The notes beneath the pieces were generated by a model that saw only the letters and a list, made by a program, of their open reading frames with translations, was not told the origin of the DNA and ran no database searches. A program made the position numbers and the translations under genes. From Nitrospirae bacterium MYbinv3 (GTDB lineage Bacteria; Nitrospirota; Thermodesulfovibrionia; Thermodesulfovibrionales; Magnetobacteriaceae), in assembly GCA_002753395.1 (NCBI GenBank), contig PEAB01000026.1:1-41781 (forward strand): 41,781 bases of DNA, read 5' to 3'. Positions 17,891 to 25,608 of this stretch are shown here, piece by piece (the stretch's first letter is position 1; each line of letters opens with the position of its first letter).

Positions 17891-18697
17891 TTAACGCTTC
17901 TGCATATGTTCTTCAACCCTTTTTATAGCCTCATTAATTAGGGGGAATAAATCGGGGTCTGACTTATAACGTTCCTTTAATGCTGCAAGACGCTTTAGTG
18001 CTTCTCTGCTAGGGTTGGCCATTATATCACCAAGCCCCTTTATAATTATATTACGATCGGAACTATAAAGCAATCCTAATGTATGCCAGAGTTGTGCAGT
18101 ATCAATTAACGCATTTTTTATACACTGCGCTGTTCCTTCATCTAACTTCGGTTCTATACAGTTGGTTATGGTGTGAGTCATGGTTCTTAAGCGTGAAAGC
18201 ATTTTATCTCGAAGCTCAGAGTTGTCATGTAATGATTCCAGCGTAAGTTCACTGACATACTTCAATATCTCATCTCTATATTTTGAAGCAAAGAGTTTAT
18301 CAATATGATCCTCAACGTTTTTGGATTTTTTCATATCTTCTAATTCTGATGCAAACTTCTTAACTTCATCTTTAAATTCAAGTTTAGCTGTATATTGCAT
18401 AAAAGTCAACAATGCTCCTATGGCAGAAACAATGAAAGTCATCAGAACAGAAAATAAAGTTATTGTATGATCCTGGCGCTTTAATGCTACTTCAAGGATA
18501 TCTTTACTCATTACTCTCAACTGTTCTTTGCTTATTTCTTGACTTAGATTTGAGGATGTTAAGTTATCGCTTTTCAGTGTGTTTATGTCGTACTGTACTT
18601 TTGGGGTTTCTGAAAAATATATTTTTATCAAGTAAAAGTTTAAAAAGATAGATGCTAATAAAAAGAATACAAGCAAGGGAATAGAAAGTTTCCTCAT
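17891..18697 (-). CDS. Two-TM membrane protein of unknown function
   Basis: I do not recognise the family. The 268-residue protein has a hydrophobic N-terminal helix (about 5-30) and a second one (about 81-103, ITLFSVLMTFIVSAIGALLTF). A charged, probably coiled stretch follows (LEFKDEVKKFASELEDMKKSKNVEDH) and then an all-helical cytoplasmic domain. The ATG overlaps the stop of the upstream receiver-like gene (TAATG), so the two are translationally coupled and probably function together. Repeat R5 follows the stop codon. Confidence 0.75.
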   Translation of the reverse strand: MRKLSIPLLVFFLLASIFLNFYLIKIYFSETPKVQYDINTLKSDNLTSSNLSQEISKEQLRVMSKDILEVALKRQDHTITLFSVLMTFIVSAIGALLTFMQYTAKLEFKDEVKKFASELEDMKKSKNVEDHIDKLFASKYRDEILKYVSELTLESLHDNSELRDKMLSRLRTMTHTITNCIEPKLDEGTAQCIKNALIDTAQLWHTLGLLYSSDRNIIIKGLGDIMANPSREALKRLAALKERYKSDPDLFPLINEAIKRVEEHMQKR

Positions 18698-19248
18698 TAC
18701 ATTTCACCCCACTGTGAAAATATGTTTCGTAGTGATGTTTTATCAGCATTTCGTTTGCTCAACCATGCGACCTTTGCTTGATCTTTAGAAACACCGGAAG
18801 CATTGGCCCAGCTTTCCTTAATAGACTTAATGCGTTGCTCTGTATCTTTATCAATCGTTTCACGTACAGTAAGAAACAAAACAGGGGGTGGAGGATTCCA
18901 TACGAGAGTATTATTATACTTCTTATATAGGATAAACTTTTCGTAAAACACAAAACCTGCATCAAAACCGTTATAGTTTGTTGCAAAAAAAATGGTCTCT
19001 TGACTACCACACCACTCCTTTGGACAGGTAATATCTCTGTGATTCATTAATGCAATATCAAGAATTAAACCATATTTACTTAAATCATTGGCATCCTTCT
19101 TTATTATCTCGCATAAAAAGTTGATTAATTCGTTTGGTGTCTGAAATAATTTGTACTTGATACCAACCGTCTCTAACGCTTTCTCTATATCTTCAATTGT
19201 ATCATCTTGATCTTCTAACCACAACCATGTTTTAATAGGTTTTGTCAT
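18697..19248 (-). CDS. Divergent receiver-like protein coupled to membrane protein
   Basis: From the ATG at 19248, with TGGAGGA 3 nt upstream, the protein is 183 residues. A longer frame to 19440 runs into the neighbouring IS and is rejected. The order of motifs resembles a receiver domain: E12/D13 after the first strand (WLWLED), D64 at the end of a strand (GLILDIAL), T127 (VLFLTVRE) and K165 (WLSKR). An insertion of roughly 40 residues (70-115) and a NPPPP stretch separate the third and fourth strands. Receiver identity is an inference from motif order. It is coupled by a 1-nt overlap to the two-TM protein gene. No histidine kinase is adjacent in this unit. Confidence 0.65.
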   Translation of the reverse strand: MTKPIKTWLWLEDQDDTIEDIEKALETVGIKYKLFQTPNELINFLCEIIKKDANDLSKYGLILDIALMNHRDITCPKEWCGSQETIFFATNYNGFDAGFVFYEKFILYKKYNNTLVWNPPPPVLFLTVRETIDKDTEQRIKSIKESWANASGVSKDQAKVAWLSKRNADKTSLRNIFSQWGEM

Positions 19249-19359
19249 TATTCCTCCATTACTAATAATCAGACTTTTTAAATACCGATAAAGGGAAGGA
19301 CACAATGAACGTATATTCCGCATCAGCCTGATCTTCTCTTGTCGGTGGCAATACTTTAT

Positions 19360-20883
19360 ATCCCTACAACGACACAATGTCTTGATTAGTTTTGAGTTTA
19401 TTCTTGCTATGAGAGATATATGAACGGTAATTTCGAGCATAAATCCATCTTGTTATTTCAAGTGCCATTTGGGTAGTGAGATTAATGATAGGCAAAACAG
19501 TTTTTATAAGGAATCTAATCTGAGACAGAGTAATGAACGGAGATTTTTCCCCCCAAAATTATCCGCAAATGCCAGAGAAAAAAATGAGCCAACATACATG
19601 TCAACATATGATGATTCCAACCAGCGTATTTCCTCACTTCATAATGGTCCATGCCCAATTCTGTTTTAGCCTCTCCAAAACACTGTTCTATAGCCCAGCG
19701 TATACCGCTTAACCAAATAAATCGCTTCAATCTGGTACTTACTGAAGCATTGCTCATGTAATAATAATAGGTAGGATTATCTTCTAATGTTCTTTTTACC
19801 AAAAGCCATACTGTCTTGTAAGGAGCGCCATTCTTGCTTAGGATTATCCTTCTTTTAGTAAACTCATACTCTATTGCACCCTTTGTTCCTTCTGAGACTT
19901 TACGCCGATACCAGAAACAAGCATTAAGTGCCCTGGCAAATCTATCTACTCTTATCGGCTTCTTACCACTATGTACCACTTTTTTTGTTTTCTTTTGACC
20001 TTTATGTTTGTACTCTTTTTTTAATACAACAGGTGCATCTATCCACAATAGTGTATCACATGGGATGGAAACAAGATATGTAATCCCTATTACAGACTCA
20101 ACGGCTTCAATGAAGTCAGGACTGTTACCATATAATGTATCAGACACCACGCTCTTAAATGCAATAGTACCTGCCTTAGATATTTCTGTAAACATCTCAG
20201 AAGCAAGTTGAGGCTTTGTTTTAAACCCAATAGAGTCTGGTAAGCCAGTTTTTGCTCTCTTGTCTGCGTAATCTTCTGTAAACCACTTTTCTGGGATAAA
20301 AAGCCTCTTATCCAAAAGAGCGTAACCATGTCGTGACGCATAAGCCGTAAACACTCCTACCTGACAATTGTCTACCTTCCCTATCGTTCCACAGTACTGT
20401 CTTGCAACTGCGACAGAATCACTACCCTTTTTGATAAACCCAGATTCATCAAAGATTAAAACACCATCACCATCTCCCATATCAGAACTTACCATATTAT
20501 GGTATTTGGATAACATCAGCGATTCATCCCACTTGGTGTCGCTAATTAGCCTCTGAATATTCCTTACCTTACCACCATCTACTTTGAACGATATTGGTTC
20601 TATAGACTTCCGCTCCAGATCACTAAATTGACCTACCATATACTGATAGAATTTTTGCCTTGCAGCATCCCTCTCAAAACAATCAGCAAACTCGCTGTGG
20701 AATCCTTGCAGTTTAACCATAAATCCATCGATGTCTTCTTTTACTAACTCCATTTTTGGAACTGAGTATGCGTCTATTTCTACTTGATACTGTGGTTGCA
20801 TAACGTGCCTCCTTTTTATTTATTATTACACATTATACAACCAATTGTCTACCATATATCTTATATTGTGTCGTTGTAGGGAT
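19360..20883 (-). mobile_element. IS701-like insertion sequence
   Basis: A complete 1524-bp element bounded by perfect 19-bp inverted repeats ATCCCTACAACGACACAAT (19360-19378) and its complement (20865-20883), enclosing one transposase gene on the minus strand. I cannot assign a convincing target duplication; only TA matches if the ends are taken one base further in. It lies between the promoter region of the receiver-like/two-TM pair and the helicase gene. Confidence 0.85.
19515..20801 (-). CDS. IS701-family DDE transposase
   Basis: The 428-residue transposase is apparently intact. It shows the family block IFDESGF...GSDSVAVARQYCG (D118), the second aspartate in VVSDTLYGN (D221) and the catalytic glutamate region WAIEQCFGEAK (E372 or E378). 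The ATG follows GGAGGCACGTT. The gene occupies most of the IS, with about 80 bp on the left-hand side and 140 bp on the right as non-coding ends. Nothing suggests inactivation, so the element may still move. Confidence 0.9.
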   Translation of the reverse strand: MQPQYQVEIDAYSVPKMELVKEDIDGFMVKLQGFHSEFADCFERDAARQKFYQYMVGQFSDLERKSIEPISFKVDGGKVRNIQRLISDTKWDESLMLSKYHNMVSSDMGDGDGVLIFDESGFIKKGSDSVAVARQYCGTIGKVDNCQVGVFTAYASRHGYALLDKRLFIPEKWFTEDYADKRAKTGLPDSIGFKTKPQLASEMFTEISKAGTIAFKSVVSDTLYGNSPDFIEAVESVIGITYLVSIPCDTLLWIDAPVVLKKEYKHKGQKKTKKVVHSGKKPIRVDRFARALNACFWYRRKVSEGTKGAIEYEFTKRRIILSKNGAPYKTVWLLVKRTLEDNPTYYYYMSNASVSTRLKRFIWLSGIRWAIEQCFGEAKTELGMDHYEVRKYAGWNHHMLTCMLAHFFLWHLRIILGGKISVHYSVSD

Positions 20884-20955
20884 AATCCTGACAATCCCTT
20901 AATCCGTTAAATCCTTGTTCAGACAGTCTCTGTCAAATGTGATTACCCTGCGGTG

Positions 20956-20984
20956 TTGATTATAATGAGAAATAAGGTTATAAT
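20956..20984 (+). promoter_or_regulatory. Promoter of the helicase gene, near-leaderless
   Basis: TTGATT (20956-20961) and TATAAT (20979-20984) are 17 bp apart. The predicted start near 20991 lies only about 5 nt before the ATG at 20996, which fits the absence of a ribosome-binding site. Confidence 0.6.
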
Positions 20985-20995
20985 GTTGTTAGTTA

Positions 20996-22951
20996 ATGAA
21001 GAGCTACGTTATTAGAAAGGAAGGCCGCATAGGGGGGATAGACTTCGAGGCTGACCTCAATCAAGCCCAATTAGACGTCGTTACACACAAGGGCGGTCCT
21101 ATGCTTGTCCTTGCTGGGGCGGGCACTGGAAAGACCCGTACCGTAACCTACAGGGTGGCATGGCTCATCGAACACGGCATCAGACCTTCAAACATCCTCC
21201 TTTTGACCTTTACCAATAAGGCCGCCAAGGAGATGATGAGGCGGGCAGAGTCCTTAATCGCCACGGAGATGAGGGGACTGTGGGGGGGCACGTTTCACCA
21301 CATAGGGAACTCTATACTCAGACGCCACGCAGACCTCGTCGGCTATAAAGAGGGGTTCTCGATACTTGACGCCACCGATGCAAAGGAACTCTTTGACTCC
21401 TGCCTGGGTGAGCTTGGCAAGGTCTCCGCTCTTATGCCAAAGGGCACGGTCGCCTACGGGTTATCCAGTTTTGTTAAGAACACAGACAGAACGCTCGAAT
21501 CGGTTATAGAGGAGCGCTACCCATCCCTCGTTGACCATATACAGAAGCTCAGTGACCTTTTAACCAATTACGAAAACAAGAAGATCCAGCTAAACCTCAT
21601 GGACTTTGACGACATACTACAAAACCTGAGGCTCCTCCTCCTGGAGCACAAAGAGGTGAGAGACTTCTATAGCGATCAATTTAAACACATCCTTGTTGAC
21701 GAGTACCAGGACACCAATACCCTCCAAGGAGAGGTCGTAGACCTGCTTGGCGGCGGCCACAGAAACGTCATGGTCGTGGGCGACGATGCACAGTCGATCT
21801 ACTCGTTCCGGGGGGCTAATTTTCACAATATACTGGACTTCCCCTACCGGTACGCTGAAGCCAAGGTCTTTAGGCTAACCATAAACTACCGCAGCACCCC
21901 CCAGATATTACACGTTGCAAATGCCAGCATCTGCAACAATGTGCGTCAGTTTAAGAAGGAACTAAGCGCCGTGTGTCAGGATGGTTCGCTGCCATACATC
22001 GTACCCCTGTCGGACAACTATGAACAGGCCGAGTTTGTTGCCTCCCGCATAAGAGACTCGGTTGATGACGGTATAGCCCCCTCTGATATCGGTGTGCTGT
22101 ACAGGTCTCACTATCAGTCAATGGAGCTTCAGATGGAGCTGCAACGCCGTTCTATACCGTATGAAGTCAGGTCGGGATTGAAGTTCTTTGAGCAGGCACA
22201 CGTAAAAGACGTCCTGGCGTACCTGAAGCTCATCGTAAACCCCTATGATGAGATAAGCTGTAAGCGGACGCTAAAGATGATACAGGGAGTTGGCAAAGTA
22301 ACCTCCGATAAGGTCTGCAAGGTCATGGCCAAGAGTCCAAATCCATTGGAGGCGATATCTGCTGCCGTCGGCTTGATTGCTAAAAAGGGGGCAGAGGGGT
22401 TTGAAAGACTCCTCAGAACGCTAAAAAAACTCAAAGGGATACAGAATCCCGCAGATGCTATTGATGCCGTGCTCTCTGGCGGGGTAGAGCAGTATTTGGT
22501 CGCCTCTTACCCTAATGCACAAAGCAGGATCGAGGACATCGAGCAGTTGTCGGCCTATGCAGGCCGGTACAGCTCCGTAGACGACTTCATCAACGACATG
22601 TCCCTGCAGAACGTCTCTGGCGAGTTCACAGAAGATTTAGAGGAGTACATCAATGGCGTGGTGCTGTCAAGCGTGCATCAAGCAAAGGGGCTTGAGTGGA
22701 AGGTCGTCTTTGTCATAGGCCTTAACGACGGTAGATTCCCCTCCGGCAAGGCGCTTAAATCGTCGGACGACGAGGAAGAGGAGAGACGTTTGTTCTACGT
22801 CGCCGTTACAAGGGCCTGTAAGGAGCTGTACCTGTGTCACACCCTTACCTCAGATACCGGCTTTAGCAGACCATCTCGTTTCTTAAGGGAGATACCCTAC
22901 GAGCTGTTTGAAGAGATTGCCATAGCAGGAGGATCCAGTGACCTTTACTGA
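20996..22951 (+). CDS. UvrD/PcrA/Rep-type superfamily 1 DNA helicase
   Basis: A 3'-5' DNA helicase for repair or replication restart, by family. The 651 residues carry the Q motif LNQAQLDVV (21-29), Walker A GAGTGKT (41-47), Walker B with LVDEYQDTN, motif III (VVGDDAQSIYSFRGA), motif IV (NYRST), motif V (SSVHQAKGLEW) and motif VI (RLFYVAVTRA). It is somewhat shorter than PcrA or UvrD of about 720 residues and lacks much of the C-terminal tail, so I give no specific symbol. The start has no ribosome-binding site, but the near-leaderless promoter supports it. Its last 14 bases overlap the next gene. It starts 112 bp from the end of the IS701-like element. Confidence 0.93.
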   Translation: MKSYVIRKEGRIGGIDFEADLNQAQLDVVTHKGGPMLVLAGAGTGKTRTVTYRVAWLIEHGIRPSNILLLTFTNKAAKEMMRRAESLIATEMRGLWGGTFHHIGNSILRRHADLVGYKEGFSILDATDAKELFDSCLGELGKVSALMPKGTVAYGLSSFVKNTDRTLESVIEERYPSLVDHIQKLSDLLTNYENKKIQLNLMDFDDILQNLRLLLLEHKEVRDFYSDQFKHILVDEYQDTNTLQGEVVDLLGGGHRNVMVVGDDAQSIYSFRGANFHNILDFPYRYAEAKVFRLTINYRSTPQILHVANASICNNVRQFKKELSAVCQDGSLPYIVPLSDNYEQAEFVASRIRDSVDDGIAPSDIGVLYRSHYQSMELQMELQRRSIPYEVRSGLKFFEQAHVKDVLAYLKLIVNPYDEISCKRTLKMIQGVGKVTSDKVCKVMAKSPNPLEAISAAVGLIAKKGAEGFERLLRTLKKLKGIQNPADAIDAVLSGGVEQYLVASYPNAQSRIEDIEQLSAYAGRYSSVDDFINDMSLQNVSGEFTEDLEEYINGVVLSSVHQAKGLEWKVVFVIGLNDGRFPSGKALKSSDDEEEERRLFYVAVTRACKELYLCHTLTSDTGFSRPSRFLREIPYELFEEIAIAGGSSDLY

Positions 22952-23900
22952 TTCCTTCAAGAAGGGTTTTGAGGTAGTAAATAAGAATTGGGCAGTAGTG
23001 GCCATTCAATTGACCGCAATTTTTATAACATTGACAGGGTTTGTTATCTTAATAGCAGTCCCCCTGGTGTTAGCCGTCGTGGTGTTTGGCTCAAATCTGA
23101 GCGGTATCTTAAACAACTTCTCGATAGAGCACCTTGCCAGTCTACTAACATCAAAACACCTGACTATCGCTATATTGCTTGCCCTGCTATTCACCCTTTA
23201 TATGATTATAGTAATGTTGATCTTATTTTTTCTATATGGGGCCAGCTGCGGCGTGTTGGCCAGGTCTATAAAAGATCCTCACTATGAATTTACGATAAAC
23301 GGGTTTTACGTTGAGGGGAAGCGGATGTTTTTTCCGCTCTTGGGGTATAATACCGTGATTGGGTTAATTGCAACAGCTGAGGTCATAGCATTAATCGTCT
23401 GTTATTTCCCCGTCTCGTTTCTTATAGAGAACACCAGTGAAAACAGCTCTCAAATGGCTAACTTCCTTGAGATCTTCGCTGTACTTATTTCGCTGACAGT
23501 GCTGTTTTTTCTCGTCTCTGGCACACTGTCAGTAACCGTATACGGGACAGCCATATTGGCGCTTAGGGGTGGAGGCGTGTTTCAGACTGTCAAGGCCAGC
23601 GTCTTGTTTATAATTAATAAGCCCTCTGCCTACTGGTTCTATCTTGTTTGCATTTTGGGCTTTTTGGGGTGTAGCCTTGCCATGATGATGTTTGGATTTA
23701 TAATAAGCATGCTCCCATATGTCGGGAAGGTGCTGTCCATCCCGTTTCAACTGCTATTGCAGGTTGCGCAGAGCTACATGGGTTTTTTAGTCATAGCCAG
23801 TGTGTTTTCCTATTACTATGGGGCTAACGTCGATGGGTCCACTCATAGCCTTGGTATTTTAGCAGAAACTGCTGTACCAATAAATCCTCCTCAGGAGTAA
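22938..23900 (+). CDS. Multi-pass membrane protein of unknown function
   Basis: The 320-residue protein has about six hydrophobic segments (roughly 20-48, 75-100, 130-155, 180-205, 230-258, 262-285). It resembles poorly characterised polytopic proteins with a DUF-type or glycerophosphodiesterase-associated membrane fold, but I cannot name the family. The start is a GTG supported by AGGAGG 5 nt upstream, both inside the helicase gene, so the genes are translationally coupled even though no functional link is obvious. Its 3' end overlaps the convergent LipM-like gene by 77 bp. Confidence 0.8.
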   Translation: MTFTDSFKKGFEVVNKNWAVVAIQLTAIFITLTGFVILIAVPLVLAVVVFGSNLSGILNNFSIEHLASLLTSKHLTIAILLALLFTLYMIIVMLILFFLYGASCGVLARSIKDPHYEFTINGFYVEGKRMFFPLLGYNTVIGLIATAEVIALIVCYFPVSFLIENTSENSSQMANFLEIFAVLISLTVLFFLVSGTLSVTVYGTAILALRGGGVFQTVKASVLFIINKPSAYWFYLVCILGFLGCSLAMMMFGFIISMLPYVGKVLSIPFQLLLQVAQSYMGFLVIASVFSYYYGANVDGSTHSLGILAETAVPINPPQE

Positions 23901-24600
23901 GCCCAGATGGGTCAAACGTTATACCAAAACTCTCCTCAAAGTTGTCTCTTATCGTCTGAGTAAGCTCTGAGAGATTAACCTTACCGGACAGCTCTAATAG
24001 TCCCACAAGCACATCCTGTGTCTCGTCGACCTTTAACGTCTTTGAAACAAGCTCCCTGTCTACAGACAGCGGTATGCTGCCCTGCTCTATAAATCCATTT
24101 GCCAGGCGTTTTTGTGCAGCGCCTATAACCTTTTTGCCGAAGGCTGAGACCTCGCCATAGGATGTGGCGGCAAAGCACAATGAACTCAGGAGCAGTCCTT
24201 GCCGGTTTAACCTGCCCTCTATGAAATCAACCTCAAGCCCAAGCCGTCTCAATGACTTATGGAATACAGCGTTTACTATCTTATAATTATTCAGAACACT
24301 TTTCGTAAATCCGTTGCTGAAATTGGAAGCAAAGCAGTAGGTCAGTTCGTTGTTATGGACAACGGCACGCCCGCCGGTAGGTCTTCTGACAACTGCAACG
24401 CCGTTGAGTGCACACCACCGGTGGTCAACACAATCGACCCTCTGGAAGGCGCCGATGCTCACAGAAGGCAGCGACCATCCGTAAAATCGCAGCGTCGGCG
24501 GTGAGATACCATCACTAACACAAGTGGCAACGGCCTCGTCAATGGCCATGTTGTAAAAGGCGTCATACGTGCTGTATGAGATCAATCTCCAGCGCTTCAT
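23824..24600 (-). CDS. Lipoyl/octanoyl transferase family protein (LipM/LplA-like)
   Basis: Cofactor metabolism: transfer of octanoyl or lipoyl groups to lipoyl-domain proteins such as GcvH. The 258-residue protein has the BPL_LplA_LipB fold signatures RRPTGGRAV (72-80) and GKKVIGAAQ (155-163). C142 in LCFAATSYGEV sits where the catalytic cysteine of LipM octanoyltransferases lies, and the following GFIEQGSIPL resembles LipM's QHGSI. This favours an octanoyltransferase over an ATP-dependent lipoate ligase. The C-terminal 26 codons overlap the 3' end of the convergent membrane-protein gene. The initial ATG has no strong ribosome-binding site. Confidence 0.82.
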   Translation of the reverse strand: MKRWRLISYSTYDAFYNMAIDEAVATCVSDGISPPTLRFYGWSLPSVSIGAFQRVDCVDHRWCALNGVAVVRRPTGGRAVVHNNELTYCFASNFSNGFTKSVLNNYKIVNAVFHKSLRRLGLEVDFIEGRLNRQGLLLSSLCFAATSYGEVSAFGKKVIGAAQKRLANGFIEQGSIPLSVDRELVSKTLKVDETQDVLVGLLELSGKVNLSELTQTIRDNFEESFGITFDPSGLTPEEDLLVQQFLLKYQGYEWTHRR

Positions 24601-24616
24601 GGTTGTAATTGCAGCA

Positions 24617-24862
24617 TCAGTGTTTATCTACAGTGGATACGTTCACTAGCTGTACAGGGATTATAAGTGGTTTATCTACATCAGCGCAAATATAAATATA
24701 ATCATCTACGGCGTCATGGAAAGCGTTTATCAGTTCTTCTATGTTATCACCTTCATACGCTGCAAGGTCATCTATCTCCTCGATTTTTCCATAAAACACA
24801 GCAGCGACAGCATCATACTGCACTGAACCTGTAAAACCTTTATAAGTTAGAGAGTTTTTCAT
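24617..24862 (-). CDS. hicB: HicB-like antitoxin, C-terminally truncated
   Basis: The 81-residue product begins with a typical HicB partial RNase-H-like domain (YKGFTGSVQYD...VFYGKIEEIDDLAAYEGDNIEEL...FHDAVDDY). HicB proteins usually run to about 110 residues or more, with a C-terminal ribbon-helix-helix or HTH DNA-binding part. Here the sequence stops after a non-matching tail (LIIPVQLVNVSTVDKH), so the DNA-binding part is missing. Upstream on the same strand lies the broken hicA. The locus is probably a dead remnant. The truncation is an inference from family length. Confidence 0.75.
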   Translation of the reverse strand: MKNSLTYKGFTGSVQYDAVAAVFYGKIEEIDDLAAYEGDNIEELINAFHDAVDDYIYICADVDKPLIIPVQLVNVSTVDKH

Positions 24863-24863
24863 T

Positions 24864-25248
24864 TTAATAAGTCTCTGTTTTTGTATGTGGTCTATGTAAT
24901 CTAAACTGTATCCCCTTTAAAAAGCATTGTAATTTATTTTATGGTTTCAATACATGGATTCCCACTTTCGTGGGAATGACAGTAATAGCCGCTTTCCAAG
25001 TATGTCATTCCTGCGAAAGCAGGAATCCAGAAAACTTAAAAGCATAGTTACCATGAAATATTTAAGAAGATACATCTCACTATATGATGCTTAGTGTCAT
25101 TGTTTATAAAAGCTACCCTTGAACCCGATGTTTTTCCAGTGCTTAACTCCCGGTAGTTTAACATTATCAGCAGTTTTCTTAGCTCATCATATTTGAAGTC
25201 AGTCGGCTTTGAGAGAAATCGTTCTAATAATTTATCAGCCTTGCCCAC
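24864..25248 (-). pseudogene. hicA: hicA toxin gene disrupted by a hairpin repeat
   Basis: The frame from the GTG at 25248 gives 66 residues. The first 50 or so are a clear HicA mRNA-interferase (DKLLERFLSKPTDFKYDELRKLL ... GKTSGSRVAFINNDTKH). The frame then leaves the family and stops at 25048. Past an inserted hairpin repeat (24955-25030 and flanks), another frame encodes RLHRPH (24902-24885), the segment that normally follows NDTKH in HicA, and soon ends at a stop (24864-24866) next to hicB. The catalytic histidine of HicA (GSR...H region) precedes the break or straddles it. Read-through of a functional toxin is very unlikely. Confidence 0.8.
24955..25030. repeat. GGATTCC...GGAATGAC palindromic repeat inside hicA
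   Basis: Two hairpins (CCCACTTTCGTGGG and CCTGCGAAAGCAGG) in inverted orientation form a large palindrome from TGGATTCCC to GGAATCCAG. This sequence type is widespread in bacterial genomes. Similar flanks on both sides (ATTTTATGG at 24936-24944 and CCATGAAAT at 25051-25059, with one mismatch) suggest it moved as a small element. Confidence 0.8.
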
Positions 25249-25298
25249 TTAATATAATAGCTGATATGTAGTAGGATCGTCAATTGTCCTTATTTTTA

Positions 25299-25521
25299 GG
25301 GTGCATAAGAAAGTCGTGTTTTTTTTCAAAGAATGGGAGGCTCTGCCCACTGTCGCAGGGGTTCGCAACCCCTCCCCTCAGCCCCCTCCGCAAGGGGATC
25401 AGTCCTCTTGACCCCATTAAACTCCCCATGAATTTTATATGAAAGTCTAAAAGTATCCTACATAATCAATGACTTTCATTGCTTGTTGTGTCCGTAAGGT
25501 CATGTTGGTTCTTATGCACCC
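25299..25521. mobile_element. MITE-like element 2, longer copy
   Basis: Inverted repeats GGGTGCATAAGAA (25299-25311) and TTCTTATGCACCC (25509-25521) bound a 223-bp element that, in reverse orientation, matches element 1: ACACAACAAGCAATGAAAGTCATTGAT-type segment, then ATGGGGAGTTTAATGGGGTCAAG, then the repeat core and a CACGACTTTC end. It is longer by an extra stretch around 25429-25470 and the central palindrome of R6. No target duplication is evident, and a second partial end (CTTATGCACC) follows at 25522-25531. It fills most of the gap between the hicA start and the gene at 25609. Confidence 0.8.
25332..25415 (-). repeat. GC-rich double-hairpin repeat, copy R6
   Basis: Long form with the central GGGGTTCGCAACCCC palindrome, inside MITE-like element 2. 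Unlike the others it lies between divergent genes and is not at a 3' end. Confidence 0.8.
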
Positions 25522-25558
25522 CTTATGCACCACTGTATGGAAATAGTTAGATTTTATT

Positions 25559-25588
25559 TTGCATATTTTGTTAAAATTCATTTATAAA
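25559..25588 (+). promoter_or_regulatory. Candidate promoter of the acidic membrane protein gene
   Basis: TTGCAT (25559-25564) and TATAAA (25583-25588) are 18 bp apart. A start near 25595 would leave a short leader carrying AGGGAGG before the ATG at 25609. Confidence 0.45.
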
Positions 25589-25608
25589 CTCTAAAAAAGG
25601 GAGGCTAC

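Noticed and set aside
19249-19440. N-terminal extension of the receiver-like protein
   Set aside because: It runs into the IS701-like element, and a strong ribosome-binding site directly precedes the ATG at 19248.
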